64,000 bases of DNA. Source: Caulobacter endophyticus. GTDB lineage: Bacteria > Pseudomonadota > Alphaproteobacteria > Caulobacterales > Caulobacteraceae. The position numbers and the translations under genes are program-made. The notes beneath the pieces were generated by a model, which was not told the origin of the DNA, did no database searches, and saw nothing but the letters and a program-made list of their open reading frames with translations. Each line of letters opens with the position of its first letter. Position 1 is the first letter of the stretch. The DNA lies in contig NZ_QDKQ01000016.1 in the NCBI RefSeq assembly GCF_003116815.1, forward strand, positions 32,516-96,515. The letters are read 5' to 3'. Shown one piece after another: positions 42,994 to 53,300 of this stretch.

Positions 42994-43133
42994 CAATAGT
43001 AGCCCTTCATGGTGGCCGTAGTGATCAGGGCCAGGAGCAGGACGCTCAATACAATGGCGCCCCAACCAACCAGCGTCAGCGGGATGGCCAAACGTCGAAG
43101 AGGACGTTGGGTTTGGGGGCGGCTGTCCTGCAT
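42993..43133 (-). CDS. 46-residue single-helix membrane protein
   Basis: ATG at 43133. The N-terminus is Arg/Gln-rich (MQDSRPQTQRPLRR), followed by one membrane helix (LAIPLTLVGWGAIVLSVLLL) and a short end TTATMKGYY. The stop overlaps the next start. Size and layout are those of small subunits or regulators of membrane complexes; the partner is unknown. It lies near the oxidase locus but on the other strand. Confidence 0.65.
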   Translation of the reverse strand: MQDSRPQTQRPLRRLAIPLTLVGWGAIVLSVLLLALITTATMKGYY

Positions 43134-43243
43134 GACGGCACTCTAGGTGCGCATCCCGCAACCGTCTAGGTTGTCTTGCGTCAGTATGATTAACGTAACG
43201 CGATCTGGAGCCGGGGACCGAGTCAGCCGATTAAAGGGGCGTT

Positions 43244-43308
43244 GCGGGGTGTCCCCGCAGAGGGGGTAGCTTGAGACGACGGCTCAAGCTCAGGGGGACG
43301 CATCCCCC
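43244..43308. promoter_or_regulatory. three consecutive perfect inverted repeats
   Basis: GCGGGG-TGT-CCCCGC (43244-43258), AGCTTGAG-ACGACGG-CTCAAGCT (43268-43290) and GGGGGA-CGCA-TCCCCC (43293-43308) follow each other within 65 bases, in a 245-base gap between two genes. The cluster resembles transfer-origin or leader regions of mobile elements, but no relaxase is nearby. It may be an oriT remnant or a terminator cluster. Confidence 0.5.
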
Positions 43309-43405
43309 TCCTTCAGATCTTTCGCACCTCCTTCGCAGCCGGTCGCCTCGTCAAAGATTTCCTGATCGCGCTACCCAACCCATTGCCCACTGAGAGGCGA
43401 CCTGG

Positions 43406-43810
43406 TTATCGAAGCCGCCCCCAGAGCGCCAAGGCTAGAGCAGCCGCGGTAATCAGCCAGATGGTCAACACGGCCAAGAGGCCGGTGCGCGAGGTGGGCC
43501 GATCATATCCGGCCGCCTTCGTCCGGAGGTTCTCCATGACATCAACCGGGATCAACCTGACCACCAGAAGTATACCCAGCGGCACGAGAACCACATCGTC
43601 GAGATAACCGAGGATCGGAATGAAGTCGGGGATCAGGTCAATGGGTGACAAGGCATAGGCCGCCACAGCCGCCGCCAAAGCCTTGGCGTACCAAGGAACA
43701 CGTGGATCTCGCGCCGCCAACCACAGCGCAACGACGTCACGCTTGAGCCGCCTGGCCCATTCGCGCACCCGCGTCTGGATCGTCGAAATCATGGCCCGAT
43801 AGTGCATCAC
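43406..43810 (-). CDS. YkvA family (DUF1232) membrane protein
   Basis: 134 residues. The DUF1232 core is DPRVPWYAKALAAAVAAYAL, SPIDLIPDFIPILGYLDDVV, then a second hydrophobic segment (LTIWLITAAALALALW) at the end. YkvA proteins are small membrane proteins of unknown role. An ATG six codons in (43792) is an equally good start. Confidence 0.88.
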   Translation of the reverse strand: MMHYRAMISTIQTRVREWARRLKRDVVALWLAARDPRVPWYAKALAAAVAAYALSPIDLIPDFIPILGYLDDVVLVPLGILLVVRLIPVDVMENLRTKAAGYDRPTSRTGLLAVLTIWLITAAALALALWGRLR

Positions 43811-43989
43811 AACGCTGCGTTTCGCGATGCTGAAGCTGCCGGGCGTTAGGGCCTAGCTACGACATGAAAAACAAGGCGAGGCCTGGCTGGGCGGCGTCGC
43901 GCCTGTCCGCGAGTGAACCAGACCAGTTCCCGGCCATCTGCCGCCCGCGCCTGAGCCCGCCACGCGCCTAACGCATGTCGACCGCGCTC

Positions 43990-44250
43990 TCAAAATAGGC
44001 TGTGGCGCATGCCCTCGGCATGAGCGACGATCGAGACGTCAAAAGCCTTGCCGTCGTCCAAGGTCAATTGCACGCGGCCTTGGCGGAAGGCTCTGCGCAT
44101 GGCGTCAGGATCACCCGTGACGCCGCCCTTGGCGCCCCGCTGGCCTTGATTGCCGACGAGGTAGTGCAGCGAGAAAGCCACCGGATGGCTCTGGCGGGCG
44201 ATGACCAGGGCGCCTTGGCCGGTGCGCGGCGGTTTTGGAATTCGAGACAC
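43990..44250 (-). CDS. conserved hypothetical protein (86 aa)
   Basis: GTG start at 44250 with GAGGG immediately before it, so the exact start is doubtful. The sequence has PVAFSLHYLVGNQGQRGAKG, DAMRRAFRQGRVQLTLDDGK and DVSIVAHAEGMRHS, a compact soluble fold. Function unknown. Confidence 0.55.
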   Translation of the reverse strand: MSRIPKPPRTGQGALVIARQSHPVAFSLHYLVGNQGQRGAKGGVTGDPDAMRRAFRQGRVQLTLDDGKAFDVSIVAHAEGMRHSLF

Positions 44251-44516
44251 CCCTCAGCAACGTCCGGGGCGCGGCCTTGGGTCCGACAAACCTGTGGAGG
44301 AAGGTAAGGGCGGCCCGGCGATCGTCGGGGGGGCGTGTGGCCGGGCCGCGCGTCCGGTAGCTTTGGGGCGTCCGGACATCGGAGATAAGCCGCCAAGGCG
44401 TATGCCGTTCCAATCCATTGAAATTTTCAGCAGGTAGGCGGCGAGTCTAAATTGGCGATCATGATCTTCCCCGGCCTGAACCCGACCTGAAACGCCACCA
44501 GCCTCGGCGCACTTTG

Positions 44517-44855
44517 TCAGGCGAGACCGCCCGCGATCACGGAAAACCGCGGGCTGGGCGCGCATGTAGGCGGTGGAGGCTGGGAGACCCGTGCATCGCC
44601 TCCGCTGTATTCCGAAAGGAGCTCTTCCAGTGCCTGGCGCCGCGAGGCGTCATCCGTCATGAGAGCAGTTAGCAGATAGCCGACCGTGGCTTCAAGTTTG
44701 CAGCAATGATGGTGAGCCAGCCGAGCCTGTTCCATGGCCGCCGCACCTGGCTCACCAATGTCGGCTATCGAACAGAACAGCTCTTGAAAGATACGCTCTC
44801 GAGCGTTTTCGTCAAAAGAAGTCACGAGCGCCCTGCTCCGAACACGGAACCTCAT
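44517..44855 (-). CDS. hypothetical protein (112 aa)
   Basis: ATG at 44855 with GAGG close upstream, or GTG at 44825. The middle is helical with a His/Cys cluster (ARLAHHHCCKLEATVGYLLT); the C-terminus is Pro/Ser-rich. No family recognised. It precedes the hybrid kinase on the opposite strand. Confidence 0.5.
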   Translation of the reverse strand: MRFRVRSRALVTSFDENARERIFQELFCSIADIGEPGAAAMEQARLAHHHCCKLEATVGYLLTALMTDDASRRQALEELLSEYSGGDARVSQPPPPTCAPSPRFSVIAGGLA

Positions 44856-45050
44856 CGCCTCGGATTATCATTCGATAACTAGAGACGCTTCCGAGGAACC
44901 AGAACGATACTGCGTACGAACGCGATATCCACGCGGTCACTTGTCGCACATCGCCTTGCAGCGCCTGAAAATCACTAGGTCCACCTCCCTCATTTAAAGT
45001 GGCGCTGCCGTCCACACTCGCCTAACGTCGCGAGAGGGTGGGGCGAGGTT

Positions 45051-47060
45051 GTGCAGCGGCTCTTAGGTCTGTTCTTTCTCTCGGTTTTGATCCCGACGCT
45101 GCTGGCCGCAGCTTTGGTCGCCGCCCTGTTTCTCCACCAGGAACGGCAATCGCTTAGCCGGCAAGCCGCGGATCTCGCCCAGTTTTCCGCCGCCCTAGTC
45201 GGTCGCGAGTTGGTCGCTGACCGCCGCGCCGTCCAGATGATCGCCAGATCACCGACGCTCGAGACGACCATCGACGAAACACGCTTTCGGATGCTCGGGG
45301 CGCGCTTCTTGACCGACGAGCCCCTGTGGCGCGCGGTCAGCGTCAGCGATCCCGCCGGCGTCAGACTGATCGACGTGCCTCGGCCAATCGCCGGTCGCCC
45401 TCGGGGACGCGTCGTAGAAGCCGCAAGTCATGAACGCACGGTTCGGACCGCCCGCCCTCAGGTCGGATCGATCGCGATGGGCCCCTCCGGGAGACCGGCC
45501 TTCGCCGTGCGCGCGCCGGTGCTGCATGGACGGGAGGTCCGCTACGTCGTCTCGATCGTGGTGGATCCGGTGGCCATGGGGCGGTTGCTGAACTTGGCCA
45601 AGGCGCCCGCAGGTTGGACGGTCACGGTTCTCGACGACAGCGGCCGCATCGTCACCCGCTCCGAGGCGCCCCAGGCGGCTGGGCACCCAACCGATAGGGC
45701 GTTCGTTGCGGCGGCTCAGGCCGCATCGCGCACTGGCAAGCTCGTCCAGGCTGGCGATCTCAGCATCGTCGCGCGCCCAGTGGAGGGCGGGTCTTGGACC
45801 GTCGTCACGGCCTTCCCTTCCCGGATATACGCCAGGCCGATGACGCAGGGCTTGGTGGTTCTGGCCCTTGTCGCCACCTCGACGCTGCTCGTGGCTGTGC
45901 TGTTGGCGCGTCTGGCCAGGCGTGAGCTGACAGCGCAACGCGCGCAGCTGACGCGAGATCTGGCGGCGCAGCGGTTGGAAGCGCTTGGCCAGATGACCGG
46001 CGGGGTGGCGCACGATTTCAACAATCTGCTCACCCCCATTATCGCAGGCCTCGATATTCTATCGGGCCGCCTGCGAGGCGAGCCCCGCAACGCCAAACTC
46101 GTCGACGCGGCGCTAGAGAGCGCCGAGCGCGCCAAGGGCTTGATGCAGCGTCTTTTGAGTTTCGCGCGGCGGCAGGACCTGGCCGCCCAGGACGTGGACC
46201 TGGCTCCGCTGCTGGAGGGCCTCAAGCCACTGCTTCAGCAATCGGTCGGCGGCGCCGTGCGTGTCGATGTCGAGGTTCGCCAAGCGCCCCTATTCGTCAG
46301 GATCGATCCGGCCCAACTCGAACTGGCCATACTAAACCTCGCCATCAACGCCAGAGACGCTATGCCAGATGGCGGAGGTCTGACGGTGATCGCCGAGACG
46401 GCGAGGGCTCGCTCAGGAGGGGGCCTGAAGGCGGGTCCCTACGTGCGGATCGGCCTTGTCGATACGGGAGCCGGCATGGATGAGGCGACCTTGCGGCGCG
46501 CCGCCGAACCGTTCTTCACGACCAAGCCCGTCGGCAAGGGCACAGGCCTTGGTCTCTCCATGGCGCATGGCCTGGCGGCGCAATCAGGAGGCGCGCTTAC
46601 CCTGAAGAGTACCCTGGGACAGGGTACGACCGTTCGGATCTGGCTGCCGCCGGGCGCGCCGCCAGTCGCCGCGCCGGAGGCGGCGCTGGCCCCGGTCGTA
46701 GCGCCGGACGTGAAGGTGTTGCTGGTTGACGACGATGCGGTCGTGCTGGCCGCGACAGCCGCCTCCCTCGAAGAGAGGGGTTTCATCCTGACGACGGCCG
46801 GCTCCAGCGAGGAAGCGCTTGGGGCCCTGGCGCGGGCCAGGCCCGATGTGCTGGTCACCGACCTGGCGATGCCAAATCGAGATGGCGCTGATCTGGCCTG
46901 GTCGGCGCGGGCTGCCCAACCGGGCTTGCCGATCCTGGTCCTGACGGGCTTTGCAAGGCCAGAGCTACAGCTGCCCGCAGGCGCGGAGGTTCTGGAGAAA
47001 CCTTTCAGGGGCGACGACCTAGCGTCCAAGATCGCAGCTCTAGTCAGCCTCGCCACGTAG
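45051..47060 (+). CDS. membrane hybrid histidine kinase with receiver
   Basis: 669 residues from the GTG at 45051. An N-terminal membrane helix (LFFLSVLIPTLLAAALVAAL) and a second near 270-290 (LVVLALVATSTLLVAVLLA) enclose a periplasmic dCache-like sensor (about 35-265). Then kinase core GGVAHDFNNLLTPIIAGLD (His321), INARDAMPDGG, FTTKPVGKGTGLGLSMAHG, and a C-terminal receiver with Asp604 in VLVTDLAMPN and Lys in VLEKPFR. Its kinase core closely resembles that at 26347-29691, so they are paralogues. It ends 250 bases before the adhesin gene and could control it. Confidence 0.92.
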   Translation: MQRLLGLFFLSVLIPTLLAAALVAALFLHQERQSLSRQAADLAQFSAALVGRELVADRRAVQMIARSPTLETTIDETRFRMLGARFLTDEPLWRAVSVSDPAGVRLIDVPRPIAGRPRGRVVEAASHERTVRTARPQVGSIAMGPSGRPAFAVRAPVLHGREVRYVVSIVVDPVAMGRLLNLAKAPAGWTVTVLDDSGRIVTRSEAPQAAGHPTDRAFVAAAQAASRTGKLVQAGDLSIVARPVEGGSWTVVTAFPSRIYARPMTQGLVVLALVATSTLLVAVLLARLARRELTAQRAQLTRDLAAQRLEALGQMTGGVAHDFNNLLTPIIAGLDILSGRLRGEPRNAKLVDAALESAERAKGLMQRLLSFARRQDLAAQDVDLAPLLEGLKPLLQQSVGGAVRVDVEVRQAPLFVRIDPAQLELAILNLAINARDAMPDGGGLTVIAETARARSGGGLKAGPYVRIGLVDTGAGMDEATLRRAAEPFFTTKPVGKGTGLGLSMAHGLAAQSGGALTLKSTLGQGTTVRIWLPPGAPPVAAPEAALAPVVAPDVKVLLVDDDAVVLAATAASLEERGFILTTAGSSEEALGALARARPDVLVTDLAMPNRDGADLAWSARAAQPGLPILVLTGFARPELQLPAGAEVLEKPFRGDDLASKIAALVSLAT

Positions 47061-47310
47061 CGGGCTCGCTGACAGGCGTCGCCTGCAAGGGCGCGCCAAC
47101 ATCGCCCGATCCTTGCTGGTGTCGCAACACGGCCGCGCCCTCAAGACTGTCTTTCCGCCTGTATAGGGCGAAGACCTAGGTCACCCAGATCGTCCCTTGT
47201 CCTGAAAGAGTGCGACGATCGGACGCTCCCGCTGGGGTGGAATCCTCACCGCGCCGTTAACCTCGCGCAACCTAAGCAGATCGGAGTTATCCCAGAACGA
47301 GCCGCAAGAA

Positions 47311-50300
47311 ATGTCCGTCAATAAGGCCAAGCCGAATGTCGTTTTGCAAACGGTTGCGGCGCTTTTGCTGTTCGTTGTGTCGCTCCTGGCCGTAGCTCAG
47401 CCTTCATTGGCGGCGGACCTGACATTCGACCGGGCCTATCAAGGTAGCCTGTCTGGGCAGACCTATACGACAACCACGCTGTTGAACGCCGACGCAGGAT
47501 CGATCCGGTTCGCGGACGGGGGAACACAGCGCTCGTTCCAGAATACCAGCGGCACGCTCTACTATAAGGTGGGCGGCGTTCAGTTCTCCGAAGTCGGGGT
47601 GCTCAATTCCCGATACCCCAACGGAAACACCCTAATGAACGCCGTGGCGTTCAGCGGCGCCGGCGGCGATCGACTCCTGGTGCTTGGCGGGTCCTACACC
47701 ACGTCGGGCTCTTATAGCGGCAGTTCCAACGCCATCGTCGCCAAGCTCAACGAATATGTTGACGCGACCGCGCCCGATCCGGCCCAAACGACCCTTCTCG
47801 TCAATGGCGCATCCAGCGCCTCAGCGGCGGTCGGTGGGACGGCGACGATCGTTGTTACGACCAAGCTGACGTCGGGCGCAGCGCTGACCGGCGCTACCGT
47901 GACGCTTTCCGGCAGCCCCAGCAACGCGTCGTCGATCTCGCCCAGCTCAGCGACCTCGGACGGAACGGGCAAAGCCACCTTCACGGTCACGGGCCTGCAG
48001 TCGGGCACGGTGACCTACAGCGCCACCGCTTCGGCCAACGGCACCACAACCACCAGCGCCGGCACGGTGTCGGTGACCTATACGGGCGTGCGAAGCGCGG
48101 CTCAGTCGACGGCTTCTGTTCCGAACGGTACGGCGGGCGCGGCGACCACGATCGTCATTACGGTACGCGACTCCGGCGGGGCGGTCGTGACCGGCGCTGC
48201 CAGCGGGCTGGCCGCCACCATCGGCGGGACCAATGCTGGCGCGACGGTGAGCGCCATCACCGACAACGGCAACGGGACCTATAGCTTCACCTACACGCCG
48301 GCCTCCGCCGGAGTAGACAGTGTCGCCATTACGCTGGATAGCACCGCGATTTCGGGCTCCCCATACTCCAGCACGGTTTCTGCGCCGGCCATCGCGATTA
48401 CGACCACGACCCTGCCGACACCGGTAATCAGCGTGGCCTACAGCCAGACGGTAGCGACCTCGGGCGGCACGGCCCCCGTAGCCTTCTCGGTCTCGGCGGG
48501 ATCGCTGCCGACGGGCCTGTCGCTGGCGGCCTCGACGGGCGTGATCAGCGGAACGGCCACGACCGCGGGCGCTTACAGCTTCACGATCACGGCGACCGAC
48601 AACAACAGCGTGACCGCGACCCGCACCTATACAGGCACGATCGGCGCGGCCCTGGCCATCACGACCGCGACCTTGCCGACGCCGGTCGTCGGCGTCGCCT
48701 ACAGCCAGACCGTCGCCACTTCCGGCGGAACCACGCCGGTGACCTTCTCGGTCTCGGCCGGCGCGCTGCCGGCGGGCCTGTCGCTCGCCGCCTCGACCGG
48801 CGTGATCAGCGGCACGGCCACCACGCCGGGCACCTACAGCTTCACGATCACGGCGACCGACAACAACAGCGTCACCGACGCCAAGACCTACACCGGAACG
48901 ATCGGATCCGGCCTGGCCATCACGACCGCGACCTTGCCCACCCCCGTGATCGGCGTGGCCTACAGCCAGACTGTGGCGACCTCGGGCGGCACGGCCCCCG
49001 TGACCTTCTCGGTTTCGGCTGGCTCGCTGCCGGCGGGCCTGTCGCTCGCCGCCTCGACCGGCGTGATCAGCGGCACGGCCACGACCCCGGGCGCCTATAG
49101 CTTCACGATCACGGCGACCGACAACAACAGCGTCACCGACGCCAAGACCTACACCGGAACGATCGGATCGGGCTTGGCCATCACGACCGCGACCTTGCCC
49201 ACCCCGGTGATCGGCGTCACCTACAGCCAGACGGTGGCGACCTCCGGCGGCACGGCCCCCGTGACCTTCTCGGTTTCGGCTGGCTCGCTGCCGGCGGGCC
49301 TGTCGCTCGCCGCCTCGACCGGCGTGATCAGCGGCACGGCCACCACGCCGGGCGCCTACAGCTTCACGATCACGGCGACGGACAACAACAGCATCACCGA
49401 CGCCAAGACCTATACCGGAACGATCGGATCGGGCTTGGCCATCACGACCGCGACCCTGCCCACCCCGGTGATCAACGTTGCCTATAGCCAGACGGTCGCC
49501 ACCTCGGGCGGCACGGCCCCCGTAACCTTCTCGGTCTCGGCTGGCGCGCTGCCGGCCGGCCTGTCGCTAGCCACCTCGACGGGCGTGATCAGCGGCACGG
49601 CCACGACCCCGGGCGCCTATAGCTTCACGATCACGGCGACCGACAACAACAGCGTCACGGACGCCAAGACCTACACGGGAACGATCGGCGCTGGCCTAGC
49701 CATCACAACCGCCACCCTGCCGACCCCGGTCGTCGGCGTCGCCTTTAGCCAAACCGTCGCGACCTCCGGCGGCACGGCTCCGGTGAACTTCACGGTCTCG
49801 GCCGGCTCGCTGCCGGCCGGTCTGTCGCTGGCCGCCTCGACGGGGGTGATCAGCGGCACGGCCACGACGCCAGGCGCCTATAGCTTCACGATCACGGCGA
49901 CCGATACCAACAGCGTCACGGACGCCAAGACCTATACGGGAACGATCGGCGCTGGCTTGGCGATCACGACGACGACCCTGCCGACCCCGGTCGTCGGTGT
50001 CGCCTACAGCCAGACCATCGCGACCTCCGGCGGCGCGGCTCCGGTGACCTTCGCGGTCTCGGCCGGCACGTTGCCGGCGGGCCTGTCGCTCGCCGTCTCG
50101 ACGGGCGTCATCAGCGGCACGGCCACGGCTCCGGGCGCTTATAGCTTCACCATCACCGCGACCGACAACAACAGCGTCACCGACGCCAAGACCTATACGG
50201 GGACGATCGGCGCCGGCTTGGCCATCACAAACGCCAGCCTGCCGACCCCGGTGATCGGCGTTTCCTACAGCCAGACGGTCGCCACCTCGGGCGGCACAGC

Positions 50301-53300
50301 TCCCGTGACCTTCGCCGTCTCGGGCGGCTCGCTGCCGGCGGGCCTGTCGCTGGTCGCCTCGACGGGCGTGATCAGCGGTACGGCCACGACCCCCGGTGCC
50401 TATAGCTTCACGATCACCGCGACCGACAACAACAGCGTGACCGCGACTCGCACCTATACCGGCACGATCGGCGCTAGTTTGTCGATCACCACGACCTCTC
50501 TGCCGACCCCGGTCGTCGGCGTCGCCTACAGTCAGACCGTCACCACCTCAGGCGGGACGGCCCCGGTGACCTTCGCGGCCTCTCTCGGTTCGCTGCCCGC
50601 TGGCCTGTCGCTCAACACCTCGACCGGCGTGATCAGCGGTACGGCGACGACGCCAGGCGCTTATGGTTTCACGATCACGGCGACCGACAATAACGGCATC
50701 ACGGACGCCCAAGCGTACTCCGGGTCTATCGGCGCCAGCCTGTCGATCACGACGACCAGCCTGCCGGCGCCTCTGGTCAGCGTCGCCTACGGCCAGGCTA
50801 TCGGGACGTCGGGCGGCACGGCTCCGGTGACCTTCGCGGTCGCGGCCGGGAGCTTGCCCGGGGGCCTCACGCTCAATACGTCGACGGGCGTGATCAGCGG
50901 AACGGCCACCACGCCGGGCGCCTACAGCTTCACCATCACCGCCACCGATGGGAACAGCATCACAGCCTCCCAGACCTATTCCGGCGCCATCGGGGCGCGC
51001 CTGGCGATCACGAACAGCGCCCTGGCGACGCCGGTGATCGGCGCGGCCTACAGCCAAACGGTTGGGACGTCAGGCGGCACGGCGCCGGTGACCTTCTCGG
51101 TCTCGGCCGGCGCGTTGCCGGCGGGCTTGTCGCTCGATGCGGCGACTGGAGCGATCAGTGGTGCGGCCACGACGTCGGGTCCCTACAGCTTCACGATTAC
51201 CGCAACCGACAGCAACAGCGTCACGGACGCCAAGGCCTATTCGGGCACGATCAACGAACGGGTCTCGATCTCGGGAGGCCTGACCGCGCCACTCGTGGGC
51301 GAGGCGGTAAGCGCCGCAGTGTCCGCCTCGGGGGGAACCGGTCCATACGCCTTCGCGGTGTCGGGTGGCGCGCTGCCCGCCGGTCTCTCGCTTTCGCCGA
51401 CGGGCCAGATCTCCGGCACGCCGACGACCGCAGGGCCGTTCAGCGTCACGATTGAAGTGACCGACGCAAACGGTCAGAAGGCCTCGATCACCTTGAGCGG
51501 CACGGTCGGCCAGGCGCTCGTCGCCGACGACCAGAGCGTCGAGGTGGCCTACAACGGTTCCGTCTCGATCACGCTGGCGAGCCTGGGCGCGGACGACACG
51601 ATCGCCATGCAGTCGGGCGTCTCTAGCGGCAAGCTCACCGTATCGGGCGCAGTAGCGACCTATGAGCCGACGCAAGGCTATATCGGCCCAGACGGGTTCA
51701 GCTTCAGCGTCAAGCGGGGAGGCGGCTCCTCTCGCGTCGCGACGGTCAAGATCAAGGTCCTGCCGCCGCCCCCCCCGACTGCTGAGTCGCCGTCCGATCA
51801 GACCCTTGACACGACGGCGGAAGACGACGCGGCCGTTGTCGTCGACCAGGTGTCATTCGATCTTGCGAGCCTGGTTAAGGGCATCGTCACCGACGTTCGC
51901 ATCGAGACCCTGCCCAAGCATGGCAATGTGGAGATGGTTCGGGCCGCCGCCGCGCCGGCGGCCGCCACAACGGGCGCGCGCATGGCTAAGGCCGCCGCGG
52001 CCGCGCCAGCGCCGGCGTTCACGGCCGTCTACACGGCTGACAAGGGTTATGTCGGCCGCGACAGCTTCACCTTCGTGGCGATCGGTCCAGGGGGCGTCTC
52101 AGCGCCGGCCCTGGTCAACATTGAAGTGGTCAAGTCCAAGCCCAGCGCGCCGGTCCTGAAGGTCTCGGCTCTGGGTGGACGCAAGGTCGTCATCGACCTG
52201 ACGGCGGCCGCCCTGGACGGCCCGTTCACCGGGGCCGCCCTGCTCACCAAGCCCGCCGACAGCGTCGGCACGGCTCGGCTGGTCGAGAGTGGCACGGCGG
52301 GCGACCGCCGCTACAGCCTGGAGTTCACGTCGAAGGGGGCAACGACGGGCGAGGTGCGCTTCACCTACACCCTGACCAACAGCTCGGGCGTCTCGGACCC
52401 GCTGACAGTCATTCTGACGATCGAAGCGCGCCCGGATCCCACTCTGGACACTGGCGTGCGCGCGATCAGCGATGCGCAGACCGAGGCCGCCCGCCGCTTC
52501 GCCAGCACGCAGATGGACAACTTCTCCCGCCGCCTGGAACGCCTGCACGGCGATCAGCGCGCCGGCGGCCTGGGCGTCACGCTGGGGTCGGGTGTCGCCG
52601 GTTCCGGCGCCTGTGCGCCGACGGCCCGCACGCCTGAGGAACAGCGCCTGTGCCGTGATAGCGGCATGGCGGGCGGCTCGACCGCCGGCTCGCAGGGCCC
52701 GCGCGGGCTTGGCGAGGTTGAGGTCTGGTCGGGCGGCGCCATTACCGTCGGCCGACGTGATCCCGACAGCGGTCGCGCCAAGCTCAGTGTCCAGACCTCC
52801 GGCGTAAGCGGTGGCGCGGACGTGCGCGTCTCGCCTGCCCTGACCGTGGGGCTGGGCGGCGGCTACGCCTCGGACGTCAGCAAGCTGGGGCAGGGCCTGG
52901 GACGCGTCGAAGCTAAGGGCTGGACGGCGGCGAGCTATGCCAGCTTCCACCCATCGTCTGGCGCGTTCATCGACGCCGTGGCCGGCATCGGTGACCTGAC
53001 GTTCGACACGCATCGTACCATCTCCACTACCGGAGAGATCGCTTTGGGGCAACGCGACGCGACGCTGCGCTTTGGGGCCCTGACCGCGGGCTATGACGGC
53101 CAAACCGGCCGGGCCCTTTGGTCGGTTTATCTCCGCGCCAAGAGCATCGACGGCAAGCTCAAGGCCTATGCCGAGAATGGTTCGGAGATCTACAGCCTGG
53201 CCTTCGACCAGCGCGATCTTCGGTCTCGCATTGGTGTGGTCGGCGGGCGGCTTGGCCTGAGCTACAAGATCGGAGACGTGGTTCTCACCCCGCGCGTGCG

